64,000 bases of DNA from Azonexus hydrophilus (GTDB lineage: Bacteria; Pseudomonadota; Gammaproteobacteria; Burkholderiales; Rhodocyclaceae), in assembly GCF_001956855.1 (NCBI RefSeq), contig NZ_MTHD01000004.1, positions 186,001 to 250,000 on the forward strand. Direction: 5' to 3'. The notes beneath the pieces are model-generated. The model ran no database searches. It saw nothing but the letters and a program-made list of their open reading frames with translations, and was not told where the DNA came from. The position numbers and the translations under genes are program-made. Shown here piece by piece: positions 18,061 to 26,396 of this stretch (within the stretch, counting starts at the first letter, position 1; every line of letters starts with the position of its first letter).

Positions 18061-19476
18061 TTAGCAGCTGTAGTACAGATCGAATTCCACCGGGTGGGTG
18101 GTCATGCGGATCTTGTTCACTTCGTCCATCTTCAGAGCGATGAAGGCATCGATCCAGTCGTTGGAGAAGACGCCACCACGGGTCAGGAACTCGCGATCCT
18201 TGTCCAGGTTTTCCAGGGCTTCCTCGAGCGACGCGCAGACGGTCGGGATCTTTGCATCCTCTTCCGGCGGCAGGTCGTACAGGTTCTTGTCAGCCGGATC
18301 GCCCGGGTGGATCTTGTTCTGGATACCGTCCAGACCAGCCATCAGCAGCGCGGCGAAGCACAGGTACGGATTGGCGATCGGATCCGGGAAGCGGGTTTCG
18401 ATACGACGGGCCTTGGTCGAGGCAACGAACGGGATACGGATCGAAGCCGAACGGTTCTTGGCCGAGTAAGCCAGCTTGACCGGCGCTTCGTAGTGCGGGA
18501 CCAGACGCTTGTACGAGTTGGTACCCGGATTGGTGATCGCGTTCAGGGCCTTGGCGTGCTTGATGATGCCGCCGATGTAGAACAGGGCGGTTTCCGACAG
18601 GCCAGCGTACTGGTCACCGGCGAACAGGTTCTTGCCGTCCTTCCAGATCGACTGGTGCACGTGCATGCCCGAACCGTTGTCGCCAACGATCGGCTTCGGC
18701 ATGAAGGTGGCGGTCTTGCCGTACTGGTGGGCAACGTTGTGCACCACGTACTTCAGGATCTGGGTCCAGTCGGCGCGCTTGACCAGGGTCGAGAACACGG
18801 TACCGATTTCGCACTGGCCGGCATTGGCCACTTCGTGGTGATGCACTTCGACCGGCACGCCCAGGGATTCCAGGGTCAGGACCATGGCCGAACGGATGTC
18901 GTGCAGGCTGTCGACCGGCGGAACCGGGAAGTAGCCGCCCTTGACGCCCGGACGATGGCCGCTGGCGCCGTTGCCTTCATTCTTCTCACCGGAGGTCCAG
19001 GCCGCTTCTGCGGAATGGATCTTCAGGGAGCAGCCGGACATGTCGACATTCCACTCGACGCCGTCGAAGATGAAGAATTCGGGTTCCGGACCGAAGTAGG
19101 CGGTGTCGCCGATACCGGATGCCTTCAGATAGGCTTCGGCACGCTTGGCGATCGAGCGCGGGTCGCGGTCGTAGCCACGGCCGTCGGCCGGATCAACGAC
19201 GTCACAGGTCAGGACGACGGTGGTTTCGTCGAAGAACGGATCGATGTAGGCGGTCGCCGGATCCGGATTCAGTTGCATGTCGGAAGCCTGGATACCCTTC
19301 CAGCCAGCAATCGAGGAACCGTCAAAGGCGTGACCGTTTTCGAACTTGTCTTCATCGAAGGCGGAAACCGGCACGGTCACGTGCTGTTCCTTGCCACGGG
19401 TATCGGTAAAACGGAAATCGACGAACTTGGCGTCGTTTTCCTTGATCATGTTGATCACGTCTTGCGGGGTTGCCAT
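18061..19476 (-). CDS. glnA: Glutamine synthetase, type I
   Basis: 471 residues from ATG 19476 ([20 protein letters not shown]); the longer frame has no homology-like N-terminus. It makes glutamine from glutamate and ammonia. Visible features are the beta-grasp N-domain, [10 protein letters not shown], the metal and ATP sites [11 protein letters not shown] and [27 protein letters not shown], and the adenylylation Tyr in NLYDLPPEE (about residue 399). This is the adenylylated GSI-beta class. Upstream there is a sigma-54 promoter with two NtrC-type sites, and a strong terminator follows. Confidence 0.97.
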   Translation of the reverse strand: MATPQDVINMIKENDAKFVDFRFTDTRGKEQHVTVPVSAFDEDKFENGHAFDGSSIAGWKGIQASDMQLNPDPATAYIDPFFDETTVVLTCDVVDPADGRGYDRDPRSIAKRAEAYLKASGIGDTAYFGPEPEFFIFDGVEWNVDMSGCSLKIHSAEAAWTSGEKNEGNGASGHRPGVKGGYFPVPPVDSLHDIRSAMVLTLESLGVPVEVHHHEVANAGQCEIGTVFSTLVKRADWTQILKYVVHNVAHQYGKTATFMPKPIVGDNGSGMHVHQSIWKDGKNLFAGDQYAGLSETALFYIGGIIKHAKALNAITNPGTNSYKRLVPHYEAPVKLAYSAKNRSASIRIPFVASTKARRIETRFPDPIANPYLCFAALLMAGLDGIQNKIHPGDPADKNLYDLPPEEDAKIPTVCASLEEALENLDKDREFLTRGGVFSNDWIDAFIALKMDEVNKIRMTTHPVEFDLYYSC

Positions 19477-19551
19477 ACGCGTTAGTCTCCTAAGAAAACA
19501 GCCTGCCGGTGAAGCCGGCGACATTCAAAAAATCTCAGCGAACCAAATTTA

Positions 19552-19566
19552 GCAGAAAGCATGCCA
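19552..19566 (-). promoter_or_regulatory. Sigma-54 promoter of glnA
   Basis: On the minus strand the sequence is TGGCATGCTTTCTGC, with GG and GC dinucleotides separated by exactly 10 bases, matching TGGCAC-N5-TTGC. The predicted transcript start is near 19540, about 65 bases before the glnA ATG. Confidence 0.8.
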
Positions 19567-19630
19567 AGGCTCGTTCAAGCAGATTTACATTGTGCCACAA
19601 GGGCCTGCCGGCGCACGCAAGAAAACATTT

Positions 19631-19645
19631 GCACCACGACAGTGC
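19631..19645. promoter_or_regulatory. NtrC-type enhancer site 1 for glnA
   Basis: GCACCACGACAGTGC is a near-palindrome matching the GCAC-N7-GTGC core of NtrC sites. It lies about 90-105 bases upstream of the predicted glnA start, the usual enhancer distance. Confidence 0.65.
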
Positions 19646-19660
19646 GCAGAATAAACGATG

Positions 19661-19675
19661 GCACCATTATGGTGC
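19661..19675. promoter_or_regulatory. NtrC-type enhancer site 2 for glnA
   Basis: GCACCATTATGGTGC is a perfect 6+6 palindrome around a 3-base centre, a very good NtrC site. Its centre is 30 bases from site 1, about three helical turns, so two dimers would sit on one DNA face. It overlaps the last codons of the CDF transporter gene (stop at 19667). Confidence 0.75.
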
Positions 19676-20833
19676 CGATGTGCAATTGAGGCGCAGCACA
19701 CGCACCATCGGCACAGCCTGCAGACGCGATGCCAGGCGCTCCTCCACCGCATGCAGCGAGTCGGTGCCGGCAAAACAGGACTGCGCAAAATAAAGGTCGA
19801 TTTCGACCTGCCCAGCCAGGTAGTGCAGGACAACCTTCTCCGGCGCAGGCAGATCGGCGATCAGCGGCTCGATCAAGGGCATCAGCGTCTCACGTCCGGG
19901 CAATTTCATCGCCGCCAGATCCGGCTCGAGGTCGTCTTCCGGATCGACATGGACGAGCACATCAAGCACCTCCGGATGCTCGCGCAGGACGCGGGCCCGC
20001 GCCGACTCGGCAATCCGGTGTCCTTCGGAGACGCTGATCCGCGGATTGACCTGGACATGCGCATCGGCCAGCACCTGATGCGCCATGCGCCGGGTACGCA
20101 GTTCGTGCAAACCGAGCACGCCGGGCGTGGACCGCAGCGTGGCACGGATGGCCTCAACCTGGGTTTCATCCAGCCCGGTATCGACCAGTTCCTTGATCGC
20201 ATCCCAGGCCAGCCCGGCGCCCATGCGCAGAATCATGAAACCCATCAGCGCCGCTGCCAGCAGATCGAGAACGCCCCAGCCGAGCAGCGCGCCGCCGATG
20301 CCGACCACGACGACCAGCGCCGACGCGGCATCGGCCCGGGTATGCAGCGCATTTGCGGTCAACAGCTGGGAACGCAGTTTTTTCGCAACGTGGATCAGGT
20401 AACGGTACAAGCCTTCCTTGGCAACCACCGTCAGCACGGCGATCCAGAAGGCGCTCATCTCGACCCCAGGCAGGACTGCCTGTGCCTGCAGGCGCATGCC
20501 GGAATCCCAGAGAATGCCGGCGCCGATCAACAACAACGAAACACCCAGCACCAGCGTCGCCGCCGTTTCGACCCGGGCATGGCCGTAGGGGTGTGCCCGG
20601 TCCGCCGGCACCGAGCTCTGCCGGGTCGCCCAGATGACGAGGAAGTCTGACAGCAGGTCGGAGAACGAGTGCAGGCCATGGGCGATCAGCGACTGCGAGT
20701 GCGCCAGCCAGCCGACGATCAGCTGCGCGAGCGTCAGCACAAGATTGACGGCAACGCTGACCCAGGTCGCCTTCTGTGCCTCACCGGCACGGTCTGCGAC
20801 GGCAGCCGGCGGCGTTGAATGACCGTCTCTCAT
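19667..20833 (-). CDS. Cation diffusion facilitator (CDF) family transporter
   Basis: 388 residues, an inner-membrane divalent-metal/proton antiporter. About six hydrophobic segments are visible. The metal-site motifs are HGLHSFSDLLSDFLV (TM2, H/D-x3-D) and HTRADAASALVVVVG (TM5). A long cytosolic C-terminal domain of about 180 residues contains LHELRTRRMAHQVLADAHVQ and DVLVHVDPEDD. Which metal it carries (Zn, Fe, Mn or Co) cannot be told from sequence alone. Its 3' end carries an NtrC site of the neighbouring glnA. It diverges from the rhodanese gene over 46 bases. Confidence 0.9.
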   Translation of the reverse strand: MRDGHSTPPAAVADRAGEAQKATWVSVAVNLVLTLAQLIVGWLAHSQSLIAHGLHSFSDLLSDFLVIWATRQSSVPADRAHPYGHARVETAATLVLGVSLLLIGAGILWDSGMRLQAQAVLPGVEMSAFWIAVLTVVAKEGLYRYLIHVAKKLRSQLLTANALHTRADAASALVVVVGIGGALLGWGVLDLLAAALMGFMILRMGAGLAWDAIKELVDTGLDETQVEAIRATLRSTPGVLGLHELRTRRMAHQVLADAHVQVNPRISVSEGHRIAESARARVLREHPEVLDVLVHVDPEDDLEPDLAAMKLPGRETLMPLIEPLIADLPAPEKVVLHYLAGQVEIDLYFAQSCFAGTDSLHAVEERLASRLQAVPMVRVLRLNCTSAP

Positions 20834-20879
20834 GTACTCTGTCCTATACTGTAGCCCTCGATTTTAGCAGCGAACCATC

Positions 20880-21332
20880 ATGGGAAAACTCAGAGAAATA
20901 CTCGACATTGCCAAGGTCCGCGCCGAGGGACTGGAACGCGCCTATCAGGGCGAACTGACCCCGCGCGAAGCCTTCGAGCTGCTGCAGGCAGCGCCCGGCG
21001 CAAAACTGGTCGACGTCCGCACGCGTGCGGAATGGGATTGGGTCGGCCGCATCCCCGGCGCCGTCGAAATCGAATGGAACCAGTACCCGGGCGGCGTGCG
21101 CAACCCGAACTTCCTCGCCGAACTGAAGCGCCAGGTCGACCCCGAGTCGCTGGTGATGTTCGTCTGCCGCAGCGGCGTCCGCTCGATCGGCGCGGCGACA
21201 GTGGCCAGCGAAAACGGCTACAACAACTGCTACAACATCCTTGAAGGTTTCGAGGGCGACAAGGACGCCAGCGGCCACCGCAACACTGTCGGTGGCTGGC
21301 GACGTGCCGGATTGCCCTGGCATCAGGGATAA
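20880..21332 (+). CDS. Rhodanese-like domain protein
   Basis: 150 residues, a single rhodanese fold. It opens with a helical N-terminus, then LTPREAFELLQAAPGAKLVD, VRTRAEWDWVGRIPGAVEIE and the active-site loop FVCRSGVRS with the catalytic Cys. Such proteins carry persulfide sulfur. A TATACT -10-like element lies at 20845-20850 upstream. It sits 59 bases before nadA. NadA carries an Fe-S cluster, so a sulfur-supply link is possible but is only inference. Confidence 0.88.
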   Translation: MGKLREILDIAKVRAEGLERAYQGELTPREAFELLQAAPGAKLVDVRTRAEWDWVGRIPGAVEIEWNQYPGGVRNPNFLAELKRQVDPESLVMFVCRSGVRSIGAATVASENGYNNCYNILEGFEGDKDASGHRNTVGGWRRAGLPWHQG

Positions 21333-21391
21333 TTCGCCCGCCCTTTTTTTGCCTCTTTGGCGCGTCGACCGCGCGATTCACCGGAAACAGC

Positions 21392-22489
21392 ATGCAAACC
21401 GCGACCATCTCCTTCGATCCGTTCAACAAACTTTCCGACGACGCCTGTCAGGAGCGTATCCGCGCCGCCCGTGCCAAGCTCGGCAAGCGCGCCGTGATCC
21501 TCGGTCACCACTACCAGCGCGCCGACGTCTACCAGCACGCCGACCTGACCGGCGATTCGCTGAAACTGTCCAAGCTCGCCGCGCAGACCGATTCCGAATA
21601 CGTCATCTTCTGCGGTGTGCATTTCATGGCCGAAGTCGCCGACATCATGACCGCGCCGAACCAGATCGCCATCCTGCCCGACCTCGCCGCCGGCTGTTCG
21701 ATGGCCGACATGGCCAATCTGGCCAAGGTCGAGCGCTGCTGGCGCGAGCTGGGCAGCGTGCTCGATGTCGAGAGTGAAGTCACGCCGGTCACCTACATCA
21801 ATTCGGCGGCCGACCTGAAGGCCTTCTGCGGTGAACACGGCGGCATCGTGTGCACGTCGTCGAACGCCGGCACCATCGCCAAGTGGGCATTCGACCAGCG
21901 ACCCAAGGTGCTGTTCTTCCCCGACCAGCACCTCGGCCGGTGGACCGGCCACCAGATGGGTTTCCCGATGGACGAAATGGTCGTCTGGGACCCGGACCTC
22001 GAAATGGGCGGTCTTACGGTCGACCAGATCAAAAAGGCAAAAATCCTGCTGTGGAAGGGCCACTGCTCGGTGCACCAGATGTTCCAGAAGTCGCACATCG
22101 ACGCTTTCCGCGCCAAGTACCCAGAAGGCAAAGTGATCGCTCACCCCGAGTGCAATTTCGAGGTCTGCGCCGCGTCCGATTACGTCGGCTCGACCGAGCA
22201 CATCGTCAAGACGATCAAGGAAGCGCCGGCCGGTACGCGCTGGCTGGTCGGCACCGAACTGAACCTGGTCGACCGTCTGGCCAAGGAAGTGCTGCCACAG
22301 GACAAGATCGTCCAGTTCATGGCGACCACCATCTGCATGTGCTCGACGATGCAGCGCATCGATCCTCAACACCTCGCCTGGACACTGGAAAACCTGGTCG
22401 ACGGCAAGGTCGTCAACCAGATCAAGGTGCCCGAACACGAAGTCAAATTTGCCCGCCTGGCGCTCGACCGCATGCTGGCAATCTCCTGA
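21392..22489 (+). CDS. nadA: Quinolinate synthase A
   Basis: 365 residues. NadA condenses iminoaspartate with dihydroxyacetone phosphate to quinolinate in NAD synthesis and needs a [4Fe-4S] cluster. Motifs are VILGHHYQRADVYQHADLTG, VIFCGVHFMAEVADIM, FFPDQHLGRWTG, AHPECNFEVCAASDYVGST and TTICMCSTMQRIDP, which carries a cluster Cys. Length fits the family. nadB and nadC are not in the window. The next gene starts 10 bases after its stop. Confidence 0.95.
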   Translation: MQTATISFDPFNKLSDDACQERIRAARAKLGKRAVILGHHYQRADVYQHADLTGDSLKLSKLAAQTDSEYVIFCGVHFMAEVADIMTAPNQIAILPDLAAGCSMADMANLAKVERCWRELGSVLDVESEVTPVTYINSAADLKAFCGEHGGIVCTSSNAGTIAKWAFDQRPKVLFFPDQHLGRWTGHQMGFPMDEMVVWDPDLEMGGLTVDQIKKAKILLWKGHCSVHQMFQKSHIDAFRAKYPEGKVIAHPECNFEVCAASDYVGSTEHIVKTIKEAPAGTRWLVGTELNLVDRLAKEVLPQDKIVQFMATTICMCSTMQRIDPQHLAWTLENLVDGKVVNQIKVPEHEVKFARLALDRMLAIS

Positions 22490-22499
22490 ACGCCGCGCC

Positions 22500-23258
22500 A
22501 TGAGCCAGCCCGAGCTGCACATCGCCACCTACAACATCCACAAGGGCTTCTCGCAGTTCAACCGGCGGATGATGGTGCATGAGCTGCGCGAGCGGCTGCG
22601 CAGCCTCAACCCTGACATCGTCTTCCTGCAGGAGGTGCAGGGCCTGCACCTCGGCCATGCTGAAAAACACTGCAACTGGCCGGCCAGCGCCCAGCACGAA
22701 TTCCTCGCCGAGGACATCTGGCAGTCGGCCTACGGTCGCAACATGATCTACGACCACGGCCACCACGGTAACGCGATCCTGTCGCGCTTTCCGATCCTGC
22801 ACACGCACAACCAGGATGTCACCCACCTGCAGTTCGAGAAGCGCGGCATGCTGCACTGCCGGATCGAACTGCCGCATGGGCCGCCGGCGCACTGCGTGTG
22901 CGTGCACCTGTCGCTGTTCGGCCATTCGCGCCGGCGCCAGGTGGACGCGCTGGCCGACTACCTCGACGGGCTGGACGATCCGACCGCACCGCTGATCGTC
23001 GCCGGCGACTTCAACGACTGGCGCAGCCATGCCTGCGCCCATCTGGCCCGTCGCCTGCACCTGCAGGAAGTCTTTTCCCAGGCGGTCGGCGGCCGCCCGG
23101 TGCGCAGCTTTCCGGCGGCGATGCCGATGTTTCGGCTCGACCGCATCTACGTGCGCGGCTTCACCGTGCGCAATACGGCAGTGCATCACGGCCCGCCGTG
23201 GTCGGCCATTTCCGATCACGCGGCACTTTCAGCCTACCTGACGAGGCATGAGCGCTGA
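22500..23258 (+). CDS. Endonuclease/exonuclease/phosphatase family protein
   Basis: 252 residues from ATG 22500. The EEP fold is shown by LHIATYNIHKGF, DIVFLQEVQG (metal Glu), HGNAILSRFPI, VAGDFNDWRSH (catalytic Asp/Asn) and SDHAALSAYL (catalytic His). Members cleave phosphodiesters in DNA or lipids. It precedes clsB with an 11-base overlap. EEP-ClsB pairs are common, as in E. coli YbhP-ClsB, so a phospholipid-related role is plausible. The substrate is not known. Confidence 0.9.
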   Translation: MSQPELHIATYNIHKGFSQFNRRMMVHELRERLRSLNPDIVFLQEVQGLHLGHAEKHCNWPASAQHEFLAEDIWQSAYGRNMIYDHGHHGNAILSRFPILHTHNQDVTHLQFEKRGMLHCRIELPHGPPAHCVCVHLSLFGHSRRRQVDALADYLDGLDDPTAPLIVAGDFNDWRSHACAHLARRLHLQEVFSQAVGGRPVRSFPAAMPMFRLDRIYVRGFTVRNTAVHHGPPWSAISDHAALSAYLTRHER

Positions 23259-24450
23259 GTTTCTCCCCGGCAACCGGCTGACGCTGCTCAACTCCGGGCG
23301 CGAATATTTTCCTGCGCTGCTCGCCGCGCTGGCCGAAGCGCGCGAGGAAATCTACCTGGAAAGCTACATCTTCGCCGACGACCCCGTGGGCCACGAAGTC
23401 GCCTCGGCGCTATGCGCGGCGGCGCGACGCGGGGTCACGGTGAATGTTACGGTCGACGGTTTTGGCGCCCGCAATTTCGCCGAAGACTTTCGCCCCCGCC
23501 TGGCCGAGGCCGGCGTGCGCTCGCTGTTCTACCGCCCGGAAATCAGCCGCTTTCACTTTCAGCGCCACCGCCTGCGGCGCCTGCATCGCAAGCTTGTCGT
23601 CATCGACGGGCGCATCGCTTTCGTCGGCGGCATCAATATCGTCGACGACAACAATGCGCCGGCCGACATGTGTCCGCGCTACGACTACGCCGTGCGCGTC
23701 GAGGGCCCGGTGCTCAGCCAGATCCACCATGCTGCGCGGCGCATGTGGGAAATCGTCACCTGGGTCAACTTCAAACGCCGCTTCCGCCTGACACCGATCG
23801 TCCACCCCTGTTGCGAGCCGGCGGGTGAGCAGCAGGCCGCTTTCCTGATCCGCGACAACATCCGCCACCGCAACGACATCCTGCACGCCTACCTGAGCGC
23901 AATCGGCAGTGCCCGCGAAGAAATCCTCATCGCCAACGCCTACTTCCTCCCCGGCATCCGCTTCGCCCGGGCGCTCTATGCGGCAGCCCGGCGCGGCGTC
24001 CGCATCACCATCCTGCTGCAGGGAAAAACCGACCATCCGCTGATGCGCTACGCCGCCCAGACACTGTACGCAGCCGGGCTGAAGGCCGGCATGCGCATCT
24101 TCGAATACGAAACCAGCTTCCTGCACGCCAAGGTTGCCGTCATCGACAGCGAATGGGCGACTGTCGGTTCGTCCAACATCGATCCGTTCAGCCTGCTGCT
24201 GGCCAAGGAGGCCAACCTGATCGTCCGCGACACGGTTTTTGCCGGCGAACTGCGCGCCAGCCTGCACGATGCCATGCGTGCCGACAGCCGCGAGATGCTG
24301 CCCGAAGACATAGCCCGACTCCCCTGGCATTCGCGCTTCCTGCGCTGGTTGAGTTATGGCCTCGTCCGCCTTCTCGTCGGCCTCGCCGGCTACGGCGACC
24401 GGCACTGGCGCAACAAGGAAGGCGTCAGCCCGGAACCGCCGGAGCGCTGA
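23248..24450 (+). CDS. clsB: Cardiolipin synthase B
   Basis: 400 residues with two phospholipase-D HKD motifs: HRKLVVIDGRIAFVGGINIVD and HAKVAVIDSEWATVGSSNID (catalytic His and Lys in each). ClsB-type enzymes make cardiolipin from phosphatidylglycerol and, in E. coli, lack the N-terminal membrane helices of ClsA; none is seen here either. A hydrophobic stretch near the C-terminus (WLSYGLVRLLVGLAGYG) may associate with the membrane. It overlaps the EEP gene upstream by 11 bases and gluQ tail-to-tail by 26 bases. Confidence 0.93.
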   Translation: MSAEFLPGNRLTLLNSGREYFPALLAALAEAREEIYLESYIFADDPVGHEVASALCAAARRGVTVNVTVDGFGARNFAEDFRPRLAEAGVRSLFYRPEISRFHFQRHRLRRLHRKLVVIDGRIAFVGGINIVDDNNAPADMCPRYDYAVRVEGPVLSQIHHAARRMWEIVTWVNFKRRFRLTPIVHPCCEPAGEQQAAFLIRDNIRHRNDILHAYLSAIGSAREEILIANAYFLPGIRFARALYAAARRGVRITILLQGKTDHPLMRYAAQTLYAAGLKAGMRIFEYETSFLHAKVAVIDSEWATVGSSNIDPFSLLLAKEANLIVRDTVFAGELRASLHDAMRADSREMLPEDIARLPWHSRFLRWLSYGLVRLLVGLAGYGDRHWRNKEGVSPEPPER

Positions 24451-25357
24451 GCGCAGGACAACGGGGAATGGCGGCAAACGACCAGTTCGCCAGCGCCCAT
24501 GCCCACACCTCGCGCACGCTCGCGCCCGCCAGTTCCGGCGTCACCGGCTGCCCCAGGAAAGCCAGCGCCCGGACGATTTCACTGGCCGCCTGAGCAGCCG
24601 GCAATGCCGGCGCCAGGGTCTGCTTCGACCATTTTTCGCCAGCAGGATTGGTCGCCACCGGCAGGTGCGCATAGCGCGGCGTGGCATAGCCGAGGCAGCG
24701 CTGCAGCCAGATCTGGCGCGGCGTCGAGGCGAGCAGGTCGGCGCCGCGGACAACGTCGGTGATTTCCTGGAAATGATCGTCGACGATAACCGCCAGCTGA
24801 TAGGCAAACAGGCCATCGGCCCGGCGCAGCACGAAGTCACCGACATCATCCGCCAGATGCTGAACCTGACGGCCCTGCAAGCGGTCGTCAAAAGCGATTT
24901 CGCGATCATCGACCCGCAGGCGCCAGGCCCGTGCCGTTTCTCCCAGCAACAACCCGCTGCGGCAACGCCCGGGATAAACCAGGCCACCATCGACCGCCTG
25001 GCGCGTCGTCAAGGCGGCGATGTCCTTGCGCGAACAGGCACAGGGATAAACCAGGCCGACCGATTTCAGGCCTTCCAGCACTTCTTCATAGGCGCCCAGA
25101 CGCTGACTCTGATGGACGACCATGCCATCCCATTCAAAGCCAAACGCCTCCAGCGTGCGCAGGATGTCGTCGGCTGCCCCGGGAACGTTGCGCGGCGTAT
25201 CCACATCCTCCATGCGTACCAGCCATTCGCCGCCGTGTACCCGGGCGTCAAGGAAACTCGCGACCGCCGCGATCAGCGAACCGAAGTGCAGCGGTCCAGT
25301 CGGCGACGGGGCAAAACGGCCACGATAACCGCGCCCTGGCAGCAGGGTTTCGCTCAT
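24425..25357 (-). CDS. gluQ: Glutamyl-Q tRNA(Asp) synthetase
   Basis: 310 residues from ATG 25357 (MSETLLPG); an upstream TTG at 25363 is less likely. It charges glutamate onto the queuosine base of tRNA-Asp and resembles a GluRS catalytic core without an anticodon-binding domain. Motifs are the HIGH-like RFAPSPTGPLHFGSLIAA, the zinc ligands in YPCACSRKD and YPGRC, and a KMSKS-like GEKWSKQTLAP. It is convergent with clsB, with a 26-base overlap of the two coding ends. Confidence 0.92.
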   Translation of the reverse strand: MSETLLPGRGYRGRFAPSPTGPLHFGSLIAAVASFLDARVHGGEWLVRMEDVDTPRNVPGAADDILRTLEAFGFEWDGMVVHQSQRLGAYEEVLEGLKSVGLVYPCACSRKDIAALTTRQAVDGGLVYPGRCRSGLLLGETARAWRLRVDDREIAFDDRLQGRQVQHLADDVGDFVLRRADGLFAYQLAVIVDDHFQEITDVVRGADLLASTPRQIWLQRCLGYATPRYAHLPVATNPAGEKWSKQTLAPALPAAQAASEIVRALAFLGQPVTPELAGASVREVWAWALANWSFAAIPRCPALSAPAVPG

Positions 25358-25412
25358 GCGCAATCGATCGGTTGAAATTTGTTACACACCGTCGGGAAAC
25401 TCGCTTGCATAC

Positions 25413-25439
25413 TTAGCACTCTCATGCAACGAGTGCTAA
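25413..25439. promoter_or_regulatory. CIRCE operator (HrcA site) at the rpoH promoter
   Basis: TTAGCACTC, nine bases, then GAGTGCTAA: a perfect 9-9-9 CIRCE inverted repeat, 34 bases before the rpoH ATG. A plausible promoter is embedded in it (TTAGCA, 18 bases, TAAAAT at 25437-25442), so HrcA binding would block RNA polymerase directly. Confidence 0.93.
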
Positions 25440-25473
25440 AATAGATTCATCAGATGAAGGAGGATTTTACGCT

Positions 25474-26334
25474 ATGACCCATGCCCTGGCGCTTCCCGTA
25501 CCCTCTGCAATCGGCAACATCGACGCCTACATCCAGGTGGCGAACCGTTATCCGATGCTGTCCGAGGCGGAGGAAATCCGGCTGGCCGAGCGTTTCCACA
25601 ATGACGGCGATGTGGACGCGGCGCGCGAGCTCGTGCTCTCGCATCTGCGACTCGTCATCTCCATCGCCCGTGGCTACCTCGGCTACGGACTGCCACACGC
25701 CGACCTGATCCAGGAAGGCAACATCGGCCTGATGAAAGCCGTCAAGCGCTTCGATCCAACGCGCGGCGTGCGTCTGGTGTCGTTCGCGATGCACTGGATC
25801 AAGGCCGAGATTCACGAGTACATCCTGAAGAACTGGCGCCTGGTCAAAGTCGCGACGACCAAGGCCCAGCGCAAGCTGTTCTTCAACCTGCGCGGCCAGA
25901 AGGCCACGTACGAAGGCATCGACACGCTGAGCGGCACGCAGGCCGGCGAAGTTGCTGCCCGCCTGGGCGTCAAGCGGGAAGAAGTCATCGAGATGGAAAC
26001 CCGCCTGTCCGGGCGCGACCTCGCGCTTGAAGGCAGCCCCGACGATGGCGACGAGGCCTTTGCCCCGATCGACTACCTGGCCGATTCGCGTTACGAACCG
26101 ACCCGCGTGCTGGAAGACAAGGCGCAAGCCCGCCTGCACGATGAAGGCCTGCACGAAGCCCTGGGCGCGCTCGATCCGCGCAGCCGGCGCATCGTCGAAG
26201 CCCGCTGGCTGGCCGATGGCGATGCATCGACGCTGCACGAACTGGCGGCCGAATTCGACGTCTCGGCAGAACGCATCCGCCAGATCGAAGTCAAGGCGCT
26301 GCAGAAGATGCGCGGATTGCTGACAGCTGCCTGA
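25474..26334 (+). CDS. rpoH: RNA polymerase heat-shock sigma factor (sigma-32)
   Basis: 286 residues. RpoH directs transcription of chaperone and protease genes. Region 2 reads LVLSHLRLVISIARGYLGYG, LIQEGNIGLMKAVKRFDPT and VSFAMHWIKAEIHEYIL. The sigma-32-type RpoH box is KATTKAQRKLFFNLR in form (here VATTKAQRKLFFNLR). Region 4 has SAERIRQIEVKALQKMR. A strong Shine-Dalgarno (GGAGG) lies at 25459-25463. A perfect CIRCE element precedes it and a terminator follows it, so it is a single-gene unit under HrcA control. Confidence 0.96.
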   Translation: MTHALALPVPSAIGNIDAYIQVANRYPMLSEAEEIRLAERFHNDGDVDAARELVLSHLRLVISIARGYLGYGLPHADLIQEGNIGLMKAVKRFDPTRGVRLVSFAMHWIKAEIHEYILKNWRLVKVATTKAQRKLFFNLRGQKATYEGIDTLSGTQAGEVAARLGVKREEVIEMETRLSGRDLALEGSPDDGDEAFAPIDYLADSRYEPTRVLEDKAQARLHDEGLHEALGALDPRSRRIVEARWLADGDASTLHELAAEFDVSAERIRQIEVKALQKMRGLLTAA

Positions 26335-26340
26335 ACGGAC

Positions 26341-26367
26341 AAAGGGGGCTCACTGCCCCCTTTTGTT
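26341..26367 (+). terminator. Intrinsic terminator of rpoH
   Basis: A 9-bp stem AAAGGGGGC/GCCCCCTTT with loop TCACT, followed by TGTT. It begins 7 bases after the rpoH stop. Confidence 0.85.
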
Positions 26368-26375
26368 GAAAACCC

Positions 26376-26389
26376 TGCGGTCGACCGCA
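26376..26389. repeat. GCGGTCGACCGC palindromic repeat copy (intergenic)
   Basis: TGCGGTCGACCGCA, a perfect 14-base palindrome followed by an A-run, lies between the rpoH terminator and the end of tatD. Similar copies occur at 35585-35595, 47543-47586 (inverted pair), 48366-48377, 51655-51666 and 60056-60067. Confidence 0.7.
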
Positions 26390-26396
26390 AAAAAAC

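Noticed and set aside
19576..19600. TGGCAC-N9-CTGC upstream of glnA as a second sigma-54 promoter
   Set aside because: Spacing between the GG and GC elements is about 4 bases too long; the 19552-19566 site has exact spacing.
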